Shown here piece after piece: positions 1 through 7,592 of a stretch of DNA of 64,000 bases (position 1 is its first letter; each line of letters opens with the position of its first letter). Origin of the DNA: Sphingobium lactosutens DS20 (GTDB taxonomy: Bacteria; Pseudomonadota; Alphaproteobacteria; Sphingomonadales; Sphingomonadaceae). The stretch lies in the NCBI RefSeq assembly GCF_000445105.1, contig NZ_ATDP01000092.1:186001-250000 (forward strand), in the 5' to 3' direction. The notes beneath the pieces were generated by a model that worked only from the letters and a program-made list of their open reading frames with translations, was not told where the DNA came from and did no database searches. The position numbers and the translations under genes were made by a program.

Positions 1-373
1 GGCGGGCCAGATCGTCGAGGCAGGCGGCGACCGCGTCGATGCGCGCATCGACAAAGCCATTGGCTTCGGCAAGGCTTTCGGCGCGCGCGAACATATCGAC
101 ATTGCGCGCATGCATGGCATCGCGCACGGTTTCGATCGCATCGCGCCAGCCATCCGCGCCATCGTCGGCGACGAAACGGGCATAGACGCCCGGCTCGCCC
201 GATTTCTTATGTTCCAGCAGCAGGTCGGTCATGCCGGCATAGGCCGACACGACGAAGATGCGGTTATAGAGGTCCGCGCCCTTGCGCCCCGCGATCAGGA
301 CATTGTCGAACAGCACGCCGGTCGCCGCCATCGACGTGCCGCCGATTTTTTCCACACTATGTTGGCCGCTCAT
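1..373 (-). CDS. ask: Aspartate kinase, ectoine-operon type (N-terminal part; continues beyond the window)
   Basis: This frame starts at 373 and runs off the left edge of the window, so only about 124 N-terminal residues are visible. They carry an aspartokinase phosphate-binding start (VEKIGGTSMA), then an AGRKGADLYNRIF stretch and VVSAYAGMTDLLLEHK, all typical of the aspartate kinases encoded in ectoine operons (Ask_Ect). The enzyme phosphorylates aspartate, the first step towards aspartate semialdehyde, the substrate EctB needs. Its ATG overlaps the ectD stop as ATGA, so the two are probably translationally coupled. Ask_Ect enzymes are known to be less sensitive to feedback inhibition than ordinary LysC; that is family knowledge and cannot be seen here. 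Confidence 0.9.
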   Translation of the reverse strand, partial: MSGQHSVEKIGGTSMAATGVLFDNVLIAGRKGADLYNRIFVVSAYAGMTDLLLEHKKSGEPGVYARFVADDGADGWRDAIETVRDAMHARNVDMFARAESLAEANGFVDARIDAVAACLDDLAR

Positions 374-1290
374 GCCAGCGCCTCCTCCATCAAAAGTCCC
401 GTGACCGGCGTAATGGCCGCAGGCTCTCCGCGCGCGGCGATGAATTCGGGGCGCGGCTTGTCGACGCCGAAGGGCGCGACGAGACGATTGCTGACCGCAT
501 TATAGACCATGAAGGCATTGGCGCGGGGGAAGGGCGTGATGTTGCCGTTCGACCCGTGCATGGTGTTGCAGTCGAAGATGACGACCGAACCGGGCTTTCC
601 GGTCGGGGCGACAATGCCATGCTTGTGCGCCAGTTCGGCCAGGCTGTCTTCGTCGGGCACGCCATATTCCTGTTTCTTCAGGGACTGGCGATAATGATCG
701 TCGGGTGTTTCGCCGATGCAGGTGAGGAACGCCTTGTGGCTGCCGGGGATCAGCATCAGCGGGCCGTTATCGGGCGTGTTTTCCGCCAGCAATACCGACA
801 TGGACAAAGCGCGCATGCGCGGCATGCCGTCTTCCACATGCCAGGTTTCAAAATCGCTGTGCCAGAAAAATTCCTTGCCGGTGAAGCCAGGCTTATAGTT
901 GAGGCGCGACTGGTGGAGATAGACGCGATCGCCCAGCAGATATTGCGCGACGCCGGCCAGGCGGCTGTCGGCGGCCAGCCGGCCAATCACATCGCTCTGC
1001 GCGTGGATTTTGAAGATGGAGCGGACTTCCTTGCCGCCCGGTTCGGTGATGACGGTTTCATCTTCCAGCGCCTGCGGATCGGCCAGCAGCTTGCCGGCCT
1101 CGCGCTGAAGGAAGGCGACTTCGGCGTCGGAGAAAATATCCTCCAGAACCAGAAAGCCGTCGCGGTCGAAGCGTTCGGTTTGTTCGCGGCTGAGCGGCGC
1201 GTCCTTCGTCCATTCGCTGTGGACCACAGGATCGAGACGCGGCAGAAATTCCGCCACGTCGCCGTGCCTTGACGGGTAGACGTCTTGCAT
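370..1290 (-). CDS. ectD: Ectoine hydroxylase EctD
   Basis: A 306-residue non-haem Fe(II)/2-oxoglutarate dioxygenase of the PhyH superfamily that converts ectoine to 5-hydroxyectoine in the cytoplasm. The EctD signature FFWHSDFETWHVEDG is present, giving the iron ligands H and D in WHSD. The third histidine is in MHGSNGN, followed by PRANAF with the 2-oxoglutarate-binding arginine. Length is normal for the family. A purine-rich GGGGGAAG lies upstream of the ATG. The gene sits 95 nt after ectC with a strong hairpin in the gap, and overlaps ask by 4 nt. It is the fourth gene of an ectABCD-ask operon. Confidence 0.96.
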   Translation of the reverse strand: MQDVYPSRHGDVAEFLPRLDPVVHSEWTKDAPLSREQTERFDRDGFLVLEDIFSDAEVAFLQREAGKLLADPQALEDETVITEPGGKEVRSIFKIHAQSDVIGRLAADSRLAGVAQYLLGDRVYLHQSRLNYKPGFTGKEFFWHSDFETWHVEDGMPRMRALSMSVLLAENTPDNGPLMLIPGSHKAFLTCIGETPDDHYRQSLKKQEYGVPDEDSLAELAHKHGIVAPTGKPGSVVIFDCNTMHGSNGNITPFPRANAFMVYNAVSNRLVAPFGVDKPRPEFIAARGEPAAITPVTGLLMEEALA

Positions 1291-1337
1291 GGGACTTCCC
1301 CCTTTTTTGCTGATGTGAGATTTTCAAGAAGGCGCCA

Positions 1338-1372
1338 GGCCTTTCGCCCGGTCTCGCTACGGACGAAAGGCC
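1338..1372 (-). promoter_or_regulatory. Hairpin in the ectC-ectD spacer
   Basis: GGCCTTTCG (1338-1346) and CGAAAGGCC (1364-1372) form a perfect 9-bp inverted repeat around a 17-nt loop, between the ectC stop (1386) and the ectD start (1290). No U-tract follows, so it is not a classic terminator. It may stabilise the 3' end of an ectABC message or reduce read-through into ectD-ask. The function is inferred. Confidence 0.5.
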
Positions 1373-1385
1373 ATTGCACCGCCGG

Positions 1386-1799
1386 TCATTCGGCGAATGC
1401 GGGTTCCTTCACCTGCTCCGTATCGGCGGGATAGGCGCCGCTTTCGTCATGCACTTCCTTGCCCGTGACCGGGGGATTGAAGACGCAGGCGCATAAAATG
1501 TCGGTTTCGGGCCGGACGATATGCTTGTCATGCTTGTCGAGCGCATACATGACGCCCGGTGCCAGCTGATGCGTCACGCCTTCGCCCAGATCCTCGATCG
1601 TGCCGGTGCCCTTGAGCACCAGGACCGATTCCAGATGGTTCTGATAATGCATGTGCAATTCCTCGCCCGCGTACATGGTCGTGACGTGGAAGGAAAAGCC
1701 CATATTGTCGTCCTTCAGCTGAAGGCGGGCGCTTTCCCAGCCCTTGGACTTGATGTTGCGGTCGGACTTGCGGATGTCCTGAAGCTTGCGGATGAACAT
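1386..1799 (-). CDS. ectC: L-ectoine synthase EctC
   Basis: A 137-residue cupin that cyclises N-gamma-acetyl-diaminobutyrate to ectoine, the last step of ectoine synthesis. It begins [21 protein letters not shown] and has the EctC features [32 protein letters not shown] (metal-binding cupin region) and [14 protein letters not shown], with [15 protein letters not shown] further on. Length matches the family (about 130 residues). It lies 14 nt after ectB and upstream of ectD, in the usual order. Confidence 0.97.
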   Translation of the reverse strand: MFIRKLQDIRKSDRNIKSKGWESARLQLKDDNMGFSFHVTTMYAGEELHMHYQNHLESVLVLKGTGTIEDLGEGVTHQLAPGVMYALDKHDKHIVRPETDILCACVFNPPVTGKEVHDESGAYPADTEQVKEPAFAE

Positions 1800-1813
1800 G
1801 GCTGTTGTCTCCT

Positions 1814-3124
1814 TTATTCTGCGGCGACGCCATAGGTGACGGTCAGGGCGGAACGGACGGCTTCCTCCAATATGTCGAGACCCGCCGAAAGGACGGCGTC
1901 GTCGATCACGAGGGGCGCCAGCACCTTGACGATTTCGTCATGCGCGCCGCTGGTTTCGATGATAAGCCCCTGCGCGAAGCAGGCGGCGGTGATGGTGCCG
2001 GCGATTTCGCCGGACCCGACGTCGATGCCGCGCATCATGCCGCGGCCGCGGGTCGAGAGGCCATGCTCCGCGGCCATCGCGTCGAGCCGCCGCTCCAGCA
2101 ATGCGCCGCGACGGGCGATATCCTGTTGAAAGGCGTCGTTACTCCAGAAATGGCGCAGCGCGGCCGTGGCGGTGACGAAGGCGTGGTTATTGCCCCGGAA
2201 AGTGCCGTTATGTTCGCCCGGCGACCACTGGTCGAGTTCCGGGCGGAACAGGGTGAGGGCAAAGGGCAGCCCCATGCCCGACAGCGATTTGGCCAGCGTG
2301 ACGATGTCGGGGGTGAAGCCCATGCCTTCGAAGCTGAAGAAATTGCCGGTGCGGCCGACGCCCGCCTGAATGTCATCGACGATCAGCAGCGCGCCGTGAC
2401 GCTTGGCGATCTCGGCGATCTTGCGCAGCCAGGCCGGCGAGGCGGCATTGAGACCGCCTTCGCCCTGCACGGTTTCGACCAGAATGGCGGCCGGGGCGTC
2501 GAGCCCGCTTGACGGGTCGGACAGGCGGCGTTCCAGCAATTCGGCGGTATCGACGTCCGGACCGTGATAGCCATCATAGGGTTCATGGGCGACGTGATTG
2601 AGCGGCACGCCCGCGCCGCCGCGCTTGGCAGCGTTGCCGGTGCAGGCGAGCGCGCCCAGCGTCATGCCATGGAAACCGTTGGTAAAGGCGATCACCAGCT
2701 CGCGCCCGGTAATCTTGCGCGCCAGCTTGATCGCGGCTTCCACCGCGTTGGTGCCGGTCGGGCCGGTGAACATGGCGCGATAGTCCAGGCCTCGTGGCTG
2801 AAGGATCACTTCTTCGAGCGTTTCGAGAAAGGCTTCCTTGGCGTCGGTGTGAAGATCAAGACCGTGGGTCACGCCGTCATTGGCGATATAATCCATCAGC
2901 GCGGTCTTGAGCACCGGATGATTATGGCCATAGTTCAGCGTCGAGCAGCCCGACAGGAAGTCGAGATAGCGGCCGCCCTGGGTGTCGTGCATCCACACAT
3001 CCTGCGCCTTGTTGAACTGGCGCGGCATCGAGCGGGCATAGCTGCGCACGCCCGATTCACGGCGTTCGTAAATAGCGCGGTCGGGAATGGACGAGGTCGG
3101 TTTGGGAAGAAGGGTCGTGGTCAT
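1814..3124 (-). CDS. ectB: Diaminobutyrate-2-oxoglutarate transaminase EctB
   Basis: A 436-residue class III PLP aminotransferase that turns aspartate semialdehyde plus glutamate into 2,4-diaminobutyrate. Visible motifs are [20 protein letters not shown] (PLP phosphate region), [16 protein letters not shown], the aspartate in [14 protein letters not shown], and the Schiff-base lysine in [12 protein letters not shown]. The N-terminus [17 protein letters not shown] is typical of EctB. A good AGGAGG ribosome site lies inside the last codons of ectA, whose stop is only 3 nt upstream, so ectA and ectB are almost certainly co-translated. Confidence 0.97.
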   Translation of the reverse strand: MTTTLLPKPTSSIPDRAIYERRESGVRSYARSMPRQFNKAQDVWMHDTQGGRYLDFLSGCSTLNYGHNHPVLKTALMDYIANDGVTHGLDLHTDAKEAFLETLEEVILQPRGLDYRAMFTGPTGTNAVEAAIKLARKITGRELVIAFTNGFHGMTLGALACTGNAAKRGGAGVPLNHVAHEPYDGYHGPDVDTAELLERRLSDPSSGLDAPAAILVETVQGEGGLNAASPAWLRKIAEIAKRHGALLIVDDIQAGVGRTGNFFSFEGMGFTPDIVTLAKSLSGMGLPFALTLFRPELDQWSPGEHNGTFRGNNHAFVTATAALRHFWSNDAFQQDIARRGALLERRLDAMAAEHGLSTRGRGMMRGIDVGSGEIAGTITAACFAQGLIIETSGAHDEIVKVLAPLVIDDAVLSAGLDILEEAVRSALTVTYGVAAE

Positions 3125-3127
3125 GGC

Positions 3128-3709
3128 TCAAATGTCCTCCTGTTGGGGCCGCCCCTTTGGGGTCAGCGGACCGATGCGCGCCTGCCATTCAGTGGCATGG
3201 GCACCGGCGAAATGGGCTTCGCGTTCGAAACGGGCGGTCTTTTCCAGCGGCGCGCCCCACTTGCGGGCCAGCCCCTGAAACAGCGCCCAGGACGCGTCAT
3301 TGTCGTCCGTGATGGTCGTCGTGAGATGCGTGACGCCATCCTGTTCCGGCCGGGCCAGCAGCGCATCGATCATGCGGCTGGCGAGGCGCTGGCCGCGCGC
3401 GGCGGATGACACGGCGACCTGCCAGACGAAGAAATTGTGCGGGGCGGCGGGCGGACGATAGCCCGACACCCATCCGACCACCGAGCCGTCGCGTGTCGCA
3501 ACGATGCAGCTGTCGGCGAAATCGGTGCATTGCAGCAGATTGCAATAGGCCGAATTGGGATCGAGCGGCGGGCAAGCCGCGATCAGCGCGCTGATGGCCG
3601 GCCCGTCCGTGGCGACGGGCTTGCGGAAACCGATATCCTGCCCCGTGCCCGGATCAGGGCGCGCAGAAGCCCGTGGCGGCAGGGCCGCTGTAGCTTGGGT
3701 GTCGAAGAT
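3128..3709 (-). CDS. ectA: Diaminobutyrate acetyltransferase EctA; start codon unresolved
   Basis: A GNAT acetyltransferase giving N-gamma-acetyl-2,4-diaminobutyrate. The conserved body runs from IGFRKPVATDGPAI and CPPLDPNSAYCNLL through GWVSGYRPP and HNFFVWQVAVSSAARG (acetyl-CoA loop) to HLTTTITDDNDASWALF. The frame is open from the TGA at 3713-3715 but contains no ATG, GTG or TTG before the GTG at 3479-3481, which would cut off the conserved N-terminus. Two non-canonical options are ATC at 3707-3709 (193 aa), 7 nt after GGGAG, and CTG at 3680-3682 (184 aa), with no ribosome site. An ATG at 3714-3716 is in another frame, so a one-base indel is also possible. The listed start is the ATC, chosen because of its ribosome site. 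Confidence 0.85.
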   Translation of the reverse strand: MFDTQATAALPPRASARPDPGTGQDIGFRKPVATDGPAISALIAACPPLDPNSAYCNLLQCTDFADSCIVATRDGSVVGWVSGYRPPAAPHNFFVWQVAVSSAARGQRLASRMIDALLARPEQDGVTHLTTTITDDNDASWALFQGLARKWGAPLEKTARFEREAHFAGAHATEWQARIGPLTPKGRPQQEDI

Positions 3710-3767
3710 TGTTCATCTCCCGAATTATTTTCTGGGCAAAGGACTCGATGCCTTCTCGATACGGCAC

Positions 3768-3811
3768 GGAATATGCCGTTTTTGACGAATTTTTCAACCC
3801 CACCGTTGAAA
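3768..3811 (-). promoter_or_regulatory. Predicted ect promoter with candidate EctR operator
   Basis: TTTCAAC (3792-3798) and GTTGAAA (3805-3811) form a perfect 7-bp inverted repeat with a 6-nt spacer, in the gap between ectA and the divergent MarR gene. Read on the minus strand, the left arm holds TTGAAA (-35). An 18-nt spacer leads to TATTCC (3768-3773, -10), which points towards ectA. A dimeric regulator bound here would cover the -35 box. Known EctR proteins repress ect operons from divergent positions; the match to this palindrome is inference. Confidence 0.55.
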
Positions 3812-3863
3812 TTTTATTTTGCAGTGCGAAGTATTTTGGCCGGCGTAAAAAGGAGCGAAGACA

Positions 3864-3914
3864 ATGTTGGTGGCCATGCTTTGGTTCCGCTATGGAGCCA
3901 AATATGCATGCTGA
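3864..3914 (+). CDS. Possible leader peptide overlapping the ectR start
   Basis: A 16-codon frame (MLVAMLWFRYGAKYAC) starts at an ATG placed 8 nt after a perfect AGGAG (3851-3855). It ends at a TGA (3912-3914) just inside the ectR frame, whose own ATG candidates (3892, 3904) lack a good ribosome site. This geometry would allow translational coupling of ectR to the leader. The alternative is a sequence indel, with this being the true N-terminus of the regulator. Confidence 0.3.
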   Translation: MLVAMLWFRYGAKYAC

Positions 3915-4404
3915 TATCGCCACCCAGACCCTGCGCGCGCTCCGCCGTATCATGCGCGCTACCGAGATTGGCAGCCGCCAGCTGGCGGCGGCCACCGGCC
4001 TGACGCCATCGCAATTGCTGGTGCTGCGCGAGATTGATGCGCGCGATGCAGCGACGCCGGGCGCCATCGCCCATGCGCTGCATTTCAGCCAGGCGACGAT
4101 CACCACGATCGTCGACCGGCTGGTCGCGCTTAACTATGTCCAGCGCCAGCGCAGCGAACGCGACAAGCGCCAGTCGCATTTGCGCATCCTGCCGGACGGG
4201 GTGGCGGCGCTGGCCAATGCGCCCGACCCGTTGCAGATGAAGTTCACCGATGGCTTCGGCAAATTGGAGCCCTGGGAACAGGCGATGATCCTGGCGTCCG
4301 TCGAGCGGTTGTCATCCTTGATGGGCGCGCAGGACATCGACGCCGCGCCGCTGCTGGACAGCGGACTGATCGACCGGTCAGAACCGGTATGGCAGGTCGA
4401 TTGA
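3904..4404 (+). CDS. ectR: MarR-family regulator, divergent from the ectoine operon (EctR-like)
   Basis: A winged-helix MarR protein of about 166 residues (170 if the in-frame ATG at 3892 is used). The DNA-binding part is clear: GLTPSQLLVLREIDARDAATPGAIAHALHFSQATITTIVDRL, then the wing YVQRQRSERDKRQSHLRI. Its place head-to-head with ectABCD-ask matches the EctR regulators of methylotrophs and other bacteria that repress ect genes, hence the tentative symbol. The candidate operator lies between the two start regions and could also autoregulate this gene. Neither ATG has a convincing ribosome site; the only strong one belongs to a short overlapping frame at 3864. Confidence 0.85.
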   Translation: MHADIATQTLRALRRIMRATEIGSRQLAAATGLTPSQLLVLREIDARDAATPGAIAHALHFSQATITTIVDRLVALNYVQRQRSERDKRQSHLRILPDGVAALANAPDPLQMKFTDGFGKLEPWEQAMILASVERLSSLMGAQDIDAAPLLDSGLIDRSEPVWQVD

Positions 4405-4435
4405 AGCCGAACGAGCCGACGGCCGATGGCGGTGC

Positions 4436-4924
4436 TCATACCGGATCATCGTCATCTTCCTGCTTGCTGTCGGTGTCGCCGCCCCGTTCACGTCGGATGA
4501 AGCTGATCTTGCCATTGGGTTCCAATATGCCCCAGGCGACATCGCGCATATGCGCGATACCGGCCAACCGCATTTCGATTTCCAGTTCCGCGCCGGTGAT
4601 CCGGTCACGGCGCATATTGGCCTGAACGATGACGCCGTTACGAATAAGCACGCGCGGCACGCCTTCGAGCACACGTTCGGCGCGGGGCGACAAATAGGTG
4701 AGCCAGCTCAAGGCCAGCGCCCAGAAGGCGATTGTGCCGATCGCCAGTGCCGCCCCGGTCACGCTGAAATCATTGTGCGTGACGCCCTGCTGCACCAGAT
4801 CACCCATGACGATGAGGAGCACCAGTTCGAAGGGCGTCACCTGACTGAGTTCCCGCTTCCCCAGCAGCCGCAGCAACAGATACATGATGAAGAACATCGC
4901 GGTAGCGCGCAGGATGATGTCCAT
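4436..4924 (-). CDS. DUF421 / YetF-type membrane protein
   Basis: A 162-residue protein with three N-terminal membrane helices (about residues 4-18, 33-50 and 56-76), starting MDIILRATAMFFIMYLLLRLLGKRELSQ. The GKRELSQVTPFELVLLIVMGDLVQQ stretch is typical of DUF421. A short cytoplasmic domain (VLIRNGVIVQANMRRDRITGAELEIEMR) and an acidic tail (KQEDDDDPV) follow. The family's biochemical role is not settled; YetF-type proteins have been linked to the cell envelope and sporulation in Bacillus. Its ATG shares one base with the stop of the upstream gene (TGATG), so the two form a coupled pair. Confidence 0.8.
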   Translation of the reverse strand: MDIILRATAMFFIMYLLLRLLGKRELSQVTPFELVLLIVMGDLVQQGVTHNDFSVTGAALAIGTIAFWALALSWLTYLSPRAERVLEGVPRVLIRNGVIVQANMRRDRITGAELEIEMRLAGIAHMRDVAWGILEPNGKISFIRRERGGDTDSKQEDDDDPV

Positions 4925-5508
4925 CAGGGAAGCACCTTCATCGTCACCGGCATGGAGACCAGCCTGCGCTCTCCATCCAGTATCGTGATATCGCCCCGGT
5001 TCCCGATCAGCAGCGACGGATTAATTTGCCCATCGACCTTGAACCGGAACGTGTCGCCTGCGTCGAGGCGGGCGAAGGTGAAGCGTTGCGCGCCGTCGCT
5101 ATAGCTTTCCTCGCTGGCGGCCGGGATCATGGTGTTGATCGTCATCTGCCGCCATAGCGGGTCGGACATGGCAATGACGAGTTGAGCGACCGGCCGGCGC
5201 GCCCGCACTTCGACCAGCGTTTCGAAGAACATGCCATTACGAATTACGGTGGGCGCCTTGACGGTAAGTCTGGCATCGGCCGAGTCGATCCGCCGCGTCA
5301 TGTCGGGCTTGCCGCCAAACAGACCCGCAAGGCCCGCGAGCAAAATCGCGCCAAGGAAAAGCGGCGGCAACGGGTTTGCAGCGCGGCTGCCGACAAAATT
5401 ACGTGGGCTGATGCCGTCGGGAAATTCGCCGGCCGGCACGGAACGAGCCAGGGCTTCGGGGTCAGACGTCATATCGCGGTCGTCTTTCCGCAATGGGGAC
5501 TTGGCCAT
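4924..5508 (-). CDS. Single-helix membrane protein of unknown function
   Basis: A 194-residue protein I do not recognise. A charged N-terminus of about 45 residues precedes one membrane helix (PLPPLFLGAILLAGLAGLFGG, about residues 46-66). A soluble beta-rich domain of about 125 residues follows, with no cysteines and no catalytic motif I can name. A later start at the second methionine (MTSDPEAL) would shorten it by 12 residues. It is coupled to the DUF421 gene by a one-base overlap, which suggests the pair acts together at the cytoplasmic membrane. Confidence 0.65.
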   Translation of the reverse strand: MAKSPLRKDDRDMTSDPEALARSVPAGEFPDGISPRNFVGSRAANPLPPLFLGAILLAGLAGLFGGKPDMTRRIDSADARLTVKAPTVIRNGMFFETLVEVRARRPVAQLVIAMSDPLWRQMTINTMIPAASEESYSDGAQRFTFARLDAGDTFRFKVDGQINPSLLIGNRGDITILDGERRLVSMPVTMKVLP

Positions 5509-5708
5509 GTTCGCCCAATGACCTGTACATCATTCCATCCCTTTCATGCCAATCAGCAGAAACCGAAGCGCACGCCTTCCGTTCCGGTGGGCTAATGCGC
5601 CATCCAGGCGGACAAATGAAGGACATGGAGCGTCAATCCAATTTCGGCTGTCCTACAGATAACCATATGGGATAAATGCTCCGCCTCATACCGAAGCAGG
5701 AGGCCCCC

Positions 5709-6263
5709 ATGGACGTGCAGGATTTGATTGACGAGGTGATCGCGCGCGAAGGCGGCTATAGCGATCATCCCGCGGACCGGGGCGGCGCCACCAATATGGG
5801 TATCACGCAAGCGGTCGCGCGCGACAATGGCTATTTTGGTGCGATGCAGGCATTGCCGCGCGCCACGGCGGAAGCGCTGTATCGCCGCCTGTACTGGGAG
5901 CAGCCGGGCTATGCCTTCGTGGCGGAACTATCCTGGCCGGTGGCGGCCGAATTGTTCGACACCGCCGTCAATATGGGCCCGCCGACCGCAACGGGATTTT
6001 TGCAGCGCGCGCTCAATGCCCTTAATCGCAACCAGAAGGATTATCCCGACATCAAGGTCGATCGCCTTCTGGGCGGGCGCACGCTCGCCGTCCTGCGCGC
6101 GTTTCGGGCGCTGCGCGGGCCGTCGGGGGACATCGTGCTTTTGAAGGCGATGGAGGCGCTGCAAGGCGAACGCTATATCGCGCTCGCTGAAAGCCGGCCG
6201 GCCAATGAGGCGTTTCTGTATGGGTGGCTCGCCAACCGCATCGGTTCGGGCGCGCGATCATGA
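5709..6263 (+). CDS. GH108-type N-acetylmuramidase (endolysin)
   Basis: A 184-residue peptidoglycan hydrolase. The N-terminal catalytic motif EGGYSDHPADRGGATNMGIT contains the glutamate expected to be catalytic in GH108 lysozymes. GPPTATGFLQRALNALNR in the middle resembles the peptidoglycan-binding half of the family. No signal peptide is visible, so export would need the holin next door. The start at 5709 is supported by a perfect AGGAGG (5698-5703) with a 5-nt spacer. The stop overlaps the holin ATG as ATGA. The same gene pair serves as the lysis module of alphaproteobacterial gene transfer agents and phages. Confidence 0.88.
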   Translation: MDVQDLIDEVIAREGGYSDHPADRGGATNMGITQAVARDNGYFGAMQALPRATAEALYRRLYWEQPGYAFVAELSWPVAAELFDTAVNMGPPTATGFLQRALNALNRNQKDYPDIKVDRLLGGRTLAVLRAFRALRGPSGDIVLLKAMEALQGERYIALAESRPANEAFLYGWLANRIGSGARS

Positions 6264-6526
6264 GCGATACAGGAGAGGCCCAGCCGGACATATGGACGCG
6301 GCGGGCGCGCCCGGCTTTTCTGTACGTCATCTATGCGCTGCTGCTCTGGTCCATTCCCATGGGGCTGATCGCGGGGATCAACCCGGACATGGCCGCCGCG
6401 ATCACGGCGGGGATGCGCGCCTATCTCAACGCGCTGCCCGAACCGCTCTATGCGCTGTTTGGGACGGGGTATCTGGGCTACACCGCCGCGCGCGCCTGGG
6501 GGAAGGCCAGGGGTAGCGAGCGGTGA
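6260..6526 (+). CDS. Three-helix holin of the gene-transfer-agent type
   Basis: An 88-residue protein (MSDTGEAQPDIWTRRARP...) with hydrophobic segments FLYVIYALLLWSIPMGLIAG, a central amphipathic stretch MAAAITAGMRAYLNALP and LYALFGTGYLGYTAARAWGKA. The RPxFLYV...LLW..PMGLI and GYLGYTAARxWGK pattern resembles the GTA_holin_3TM family. A holin permeabilises the inner membrane so the muramidase can reach the wall. It overlaps the muramidase stop by 4 nt, a standard lysis-cassette layout. No phage structural genes lie nearby in this window. Confidence 0.82.
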   Translation: MSDTGEAQPDIWTRRARPAFLYVIYALLLWSIPMGLIAGINPDMAAAITAGMRAYLNALPEPLYALFGTGYLGYTAARAWGKARGSER

Positions 6527-6945
6527 GGTCCAGCCCGTGAAAATGAGAGGGGCCGCCGGGCGACATAATCCCCGACGGCCCATCATTGACATGGTCAGCG
6601 GCCAGAAGCGCCGCCCAGTGGGAAATGGTGAATCGCGCTCTATCAGGGGAGGAGCGGCCTGTATGTCGGCCTACGCAAGGCTCCGGAATCACCCTGACAT
6701 TGCCGACGCTTGCGCGTCGATCAGCGGCGCATTCCCCGAATGGACTTGACCGACCCCATTGCTGAACCATGAGACATCGGATCACCTCCTTTCGCTATGT
6801 TGAGCCCGTGTGGCCGCCGCAAAATCCTATCTGCATCCGTCCACAAGACGGAATGTGAATCAGACGAAGGCGATCTTCAAGCCTTGTATTATTCTTTTTT
6901 GGAATCATACTTGTGCGTCCGCGTCGGGGCGGCGCCGATCCCGCG
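6527..6945. other. Gene-free stretch downstream of the holin
   Basis: About 420 bases without a convincing gene. It holds one hairpin near its left end (6550-6581). Open frames here have Arg/Ser/Pro-rich translations typical of random high-GC reading and no usable start context. It separates the plus-strand lysis pair from the minus-strand oxidase block. Confidence 0.6.
6550..6581 (+). terminator. Hairpin after the lysis cassette
   Basis: GGGCCGCCGGG (6550-6560) pairs with CCCGACGGCCC (6571-6581), an 11-bp stem with one mismatch and a 10-nt loop, 24 nt after the holin stop. There is no strong T-tract, so termination is only probable. Confidence 0.45.
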
Positions 6946-7545
6946 TCAGGCGCGGCAATCCTCCACCACCCGCGCGATTTCCGCCCAGGCCGGCACGACC
7001 AGAGGCGCAAGGCCCGGCGCGTCGACGGCGATCTTGCCACGGCTATAGGCCATCTGGTCCAGCACGGCGTCGCTGGCCGCGCGCGCGGCGACCAGCGCCG
7101 GTTGCGCGCCGCCCTGCGCGGTGGCGGGCCAGCTGACCGCGCCATAGCTGGTGCGGATCACCATCGCGCCCTGCCCTGCGCCATAGCGCGTCAGGACGAC
7201 GCGCTGGCTTGCCAGATCACAGCGGAGCGTCAGCAGCGGCTGGGCCGGCGGACCGAACCGCGCGATGCTGCCGCCCTGTTCGGCGCGATAGCTCCAATTG
7301 CCCGGCGTCAGCGGACGATCGGCCCAGGCGGTCGAGGCGGCAACCTGCGTTGCGGGCGCGGGCGCAGAGGCGGGCGTGGGTGAGGGGCTTGGCGCAGGAG
7401 CCGGCCGGGGCGCGGGCGCCGGGCGCGCGCGCGCGGCACGCGTCGGCGCTGGCGCAGAGGCGGGCGGGCCTACGCACGACGCGAGCAGCACCAGAAGGGA
7501 CGAAGCGGTGGCAAAGGTCAGGGACAAACGCATGCCCTGCGTCAT
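6946..7545 (-). CDS. Putative lipoprotein with a Pro/Ala-rich linker
   Basis: About 199 residues from the ATG at 7543-7545; a second ATG four codons later is equally possible. A lipoprotein signal (LTFATASSLLVLLASC) ends in a lipobox cysteine. A linker of about 40 residues follows, made of alternating Ala-Pro and Ser-Pro. A C-terminal domain starts at ADRPLTPGNWSYRAEQGGSIARFG and contains TLRCDLASQRVVLTRYG; it ends ARVVEDCRA. The domain is common in sphingomonads but I cannot assign a function. It is the last gene of the minus-strand block after the methyltransferase, 47 nt downstream. Confidence 0.7.
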   Translation of the reverse strand: MTQGMRLSLTFATASSLLVLLASCVGPPASAPAPTRAARARPAPAPRPAPAPSPSPTPASAPAPATQVAASTAWADRPLTPGNWSYRAEQGGSIARFGPPAQPLLTLRCDLASQRVVLTRYGAGQGAMVIRTSYGAVSWPATAQGGAQPALVAARAASDAVLDQMAYSRGKIAVDAPGLAPLVVPAWAEIARVVEDCRA

Positions 7546-7592
7546 GCCGGACCGGGCGGGACGGCTCAACCCGAAAAGGACCGATGGAGCGA

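Noticed and set aside
5709..6526. A complete prophage around the muramidase and holin
   Set aside because: No integrase, terminase, capsid or tail gene is found on either side; the flanks are ordinary chromosomal genes.
6426..6785. A 119-codon frame on the minus strand across the holin 3' end
   Set aside because: Its composition is random-like (Arg, Ser, Pro), it overlaps the holin gene and a hairpin, and it has no ribosome site.
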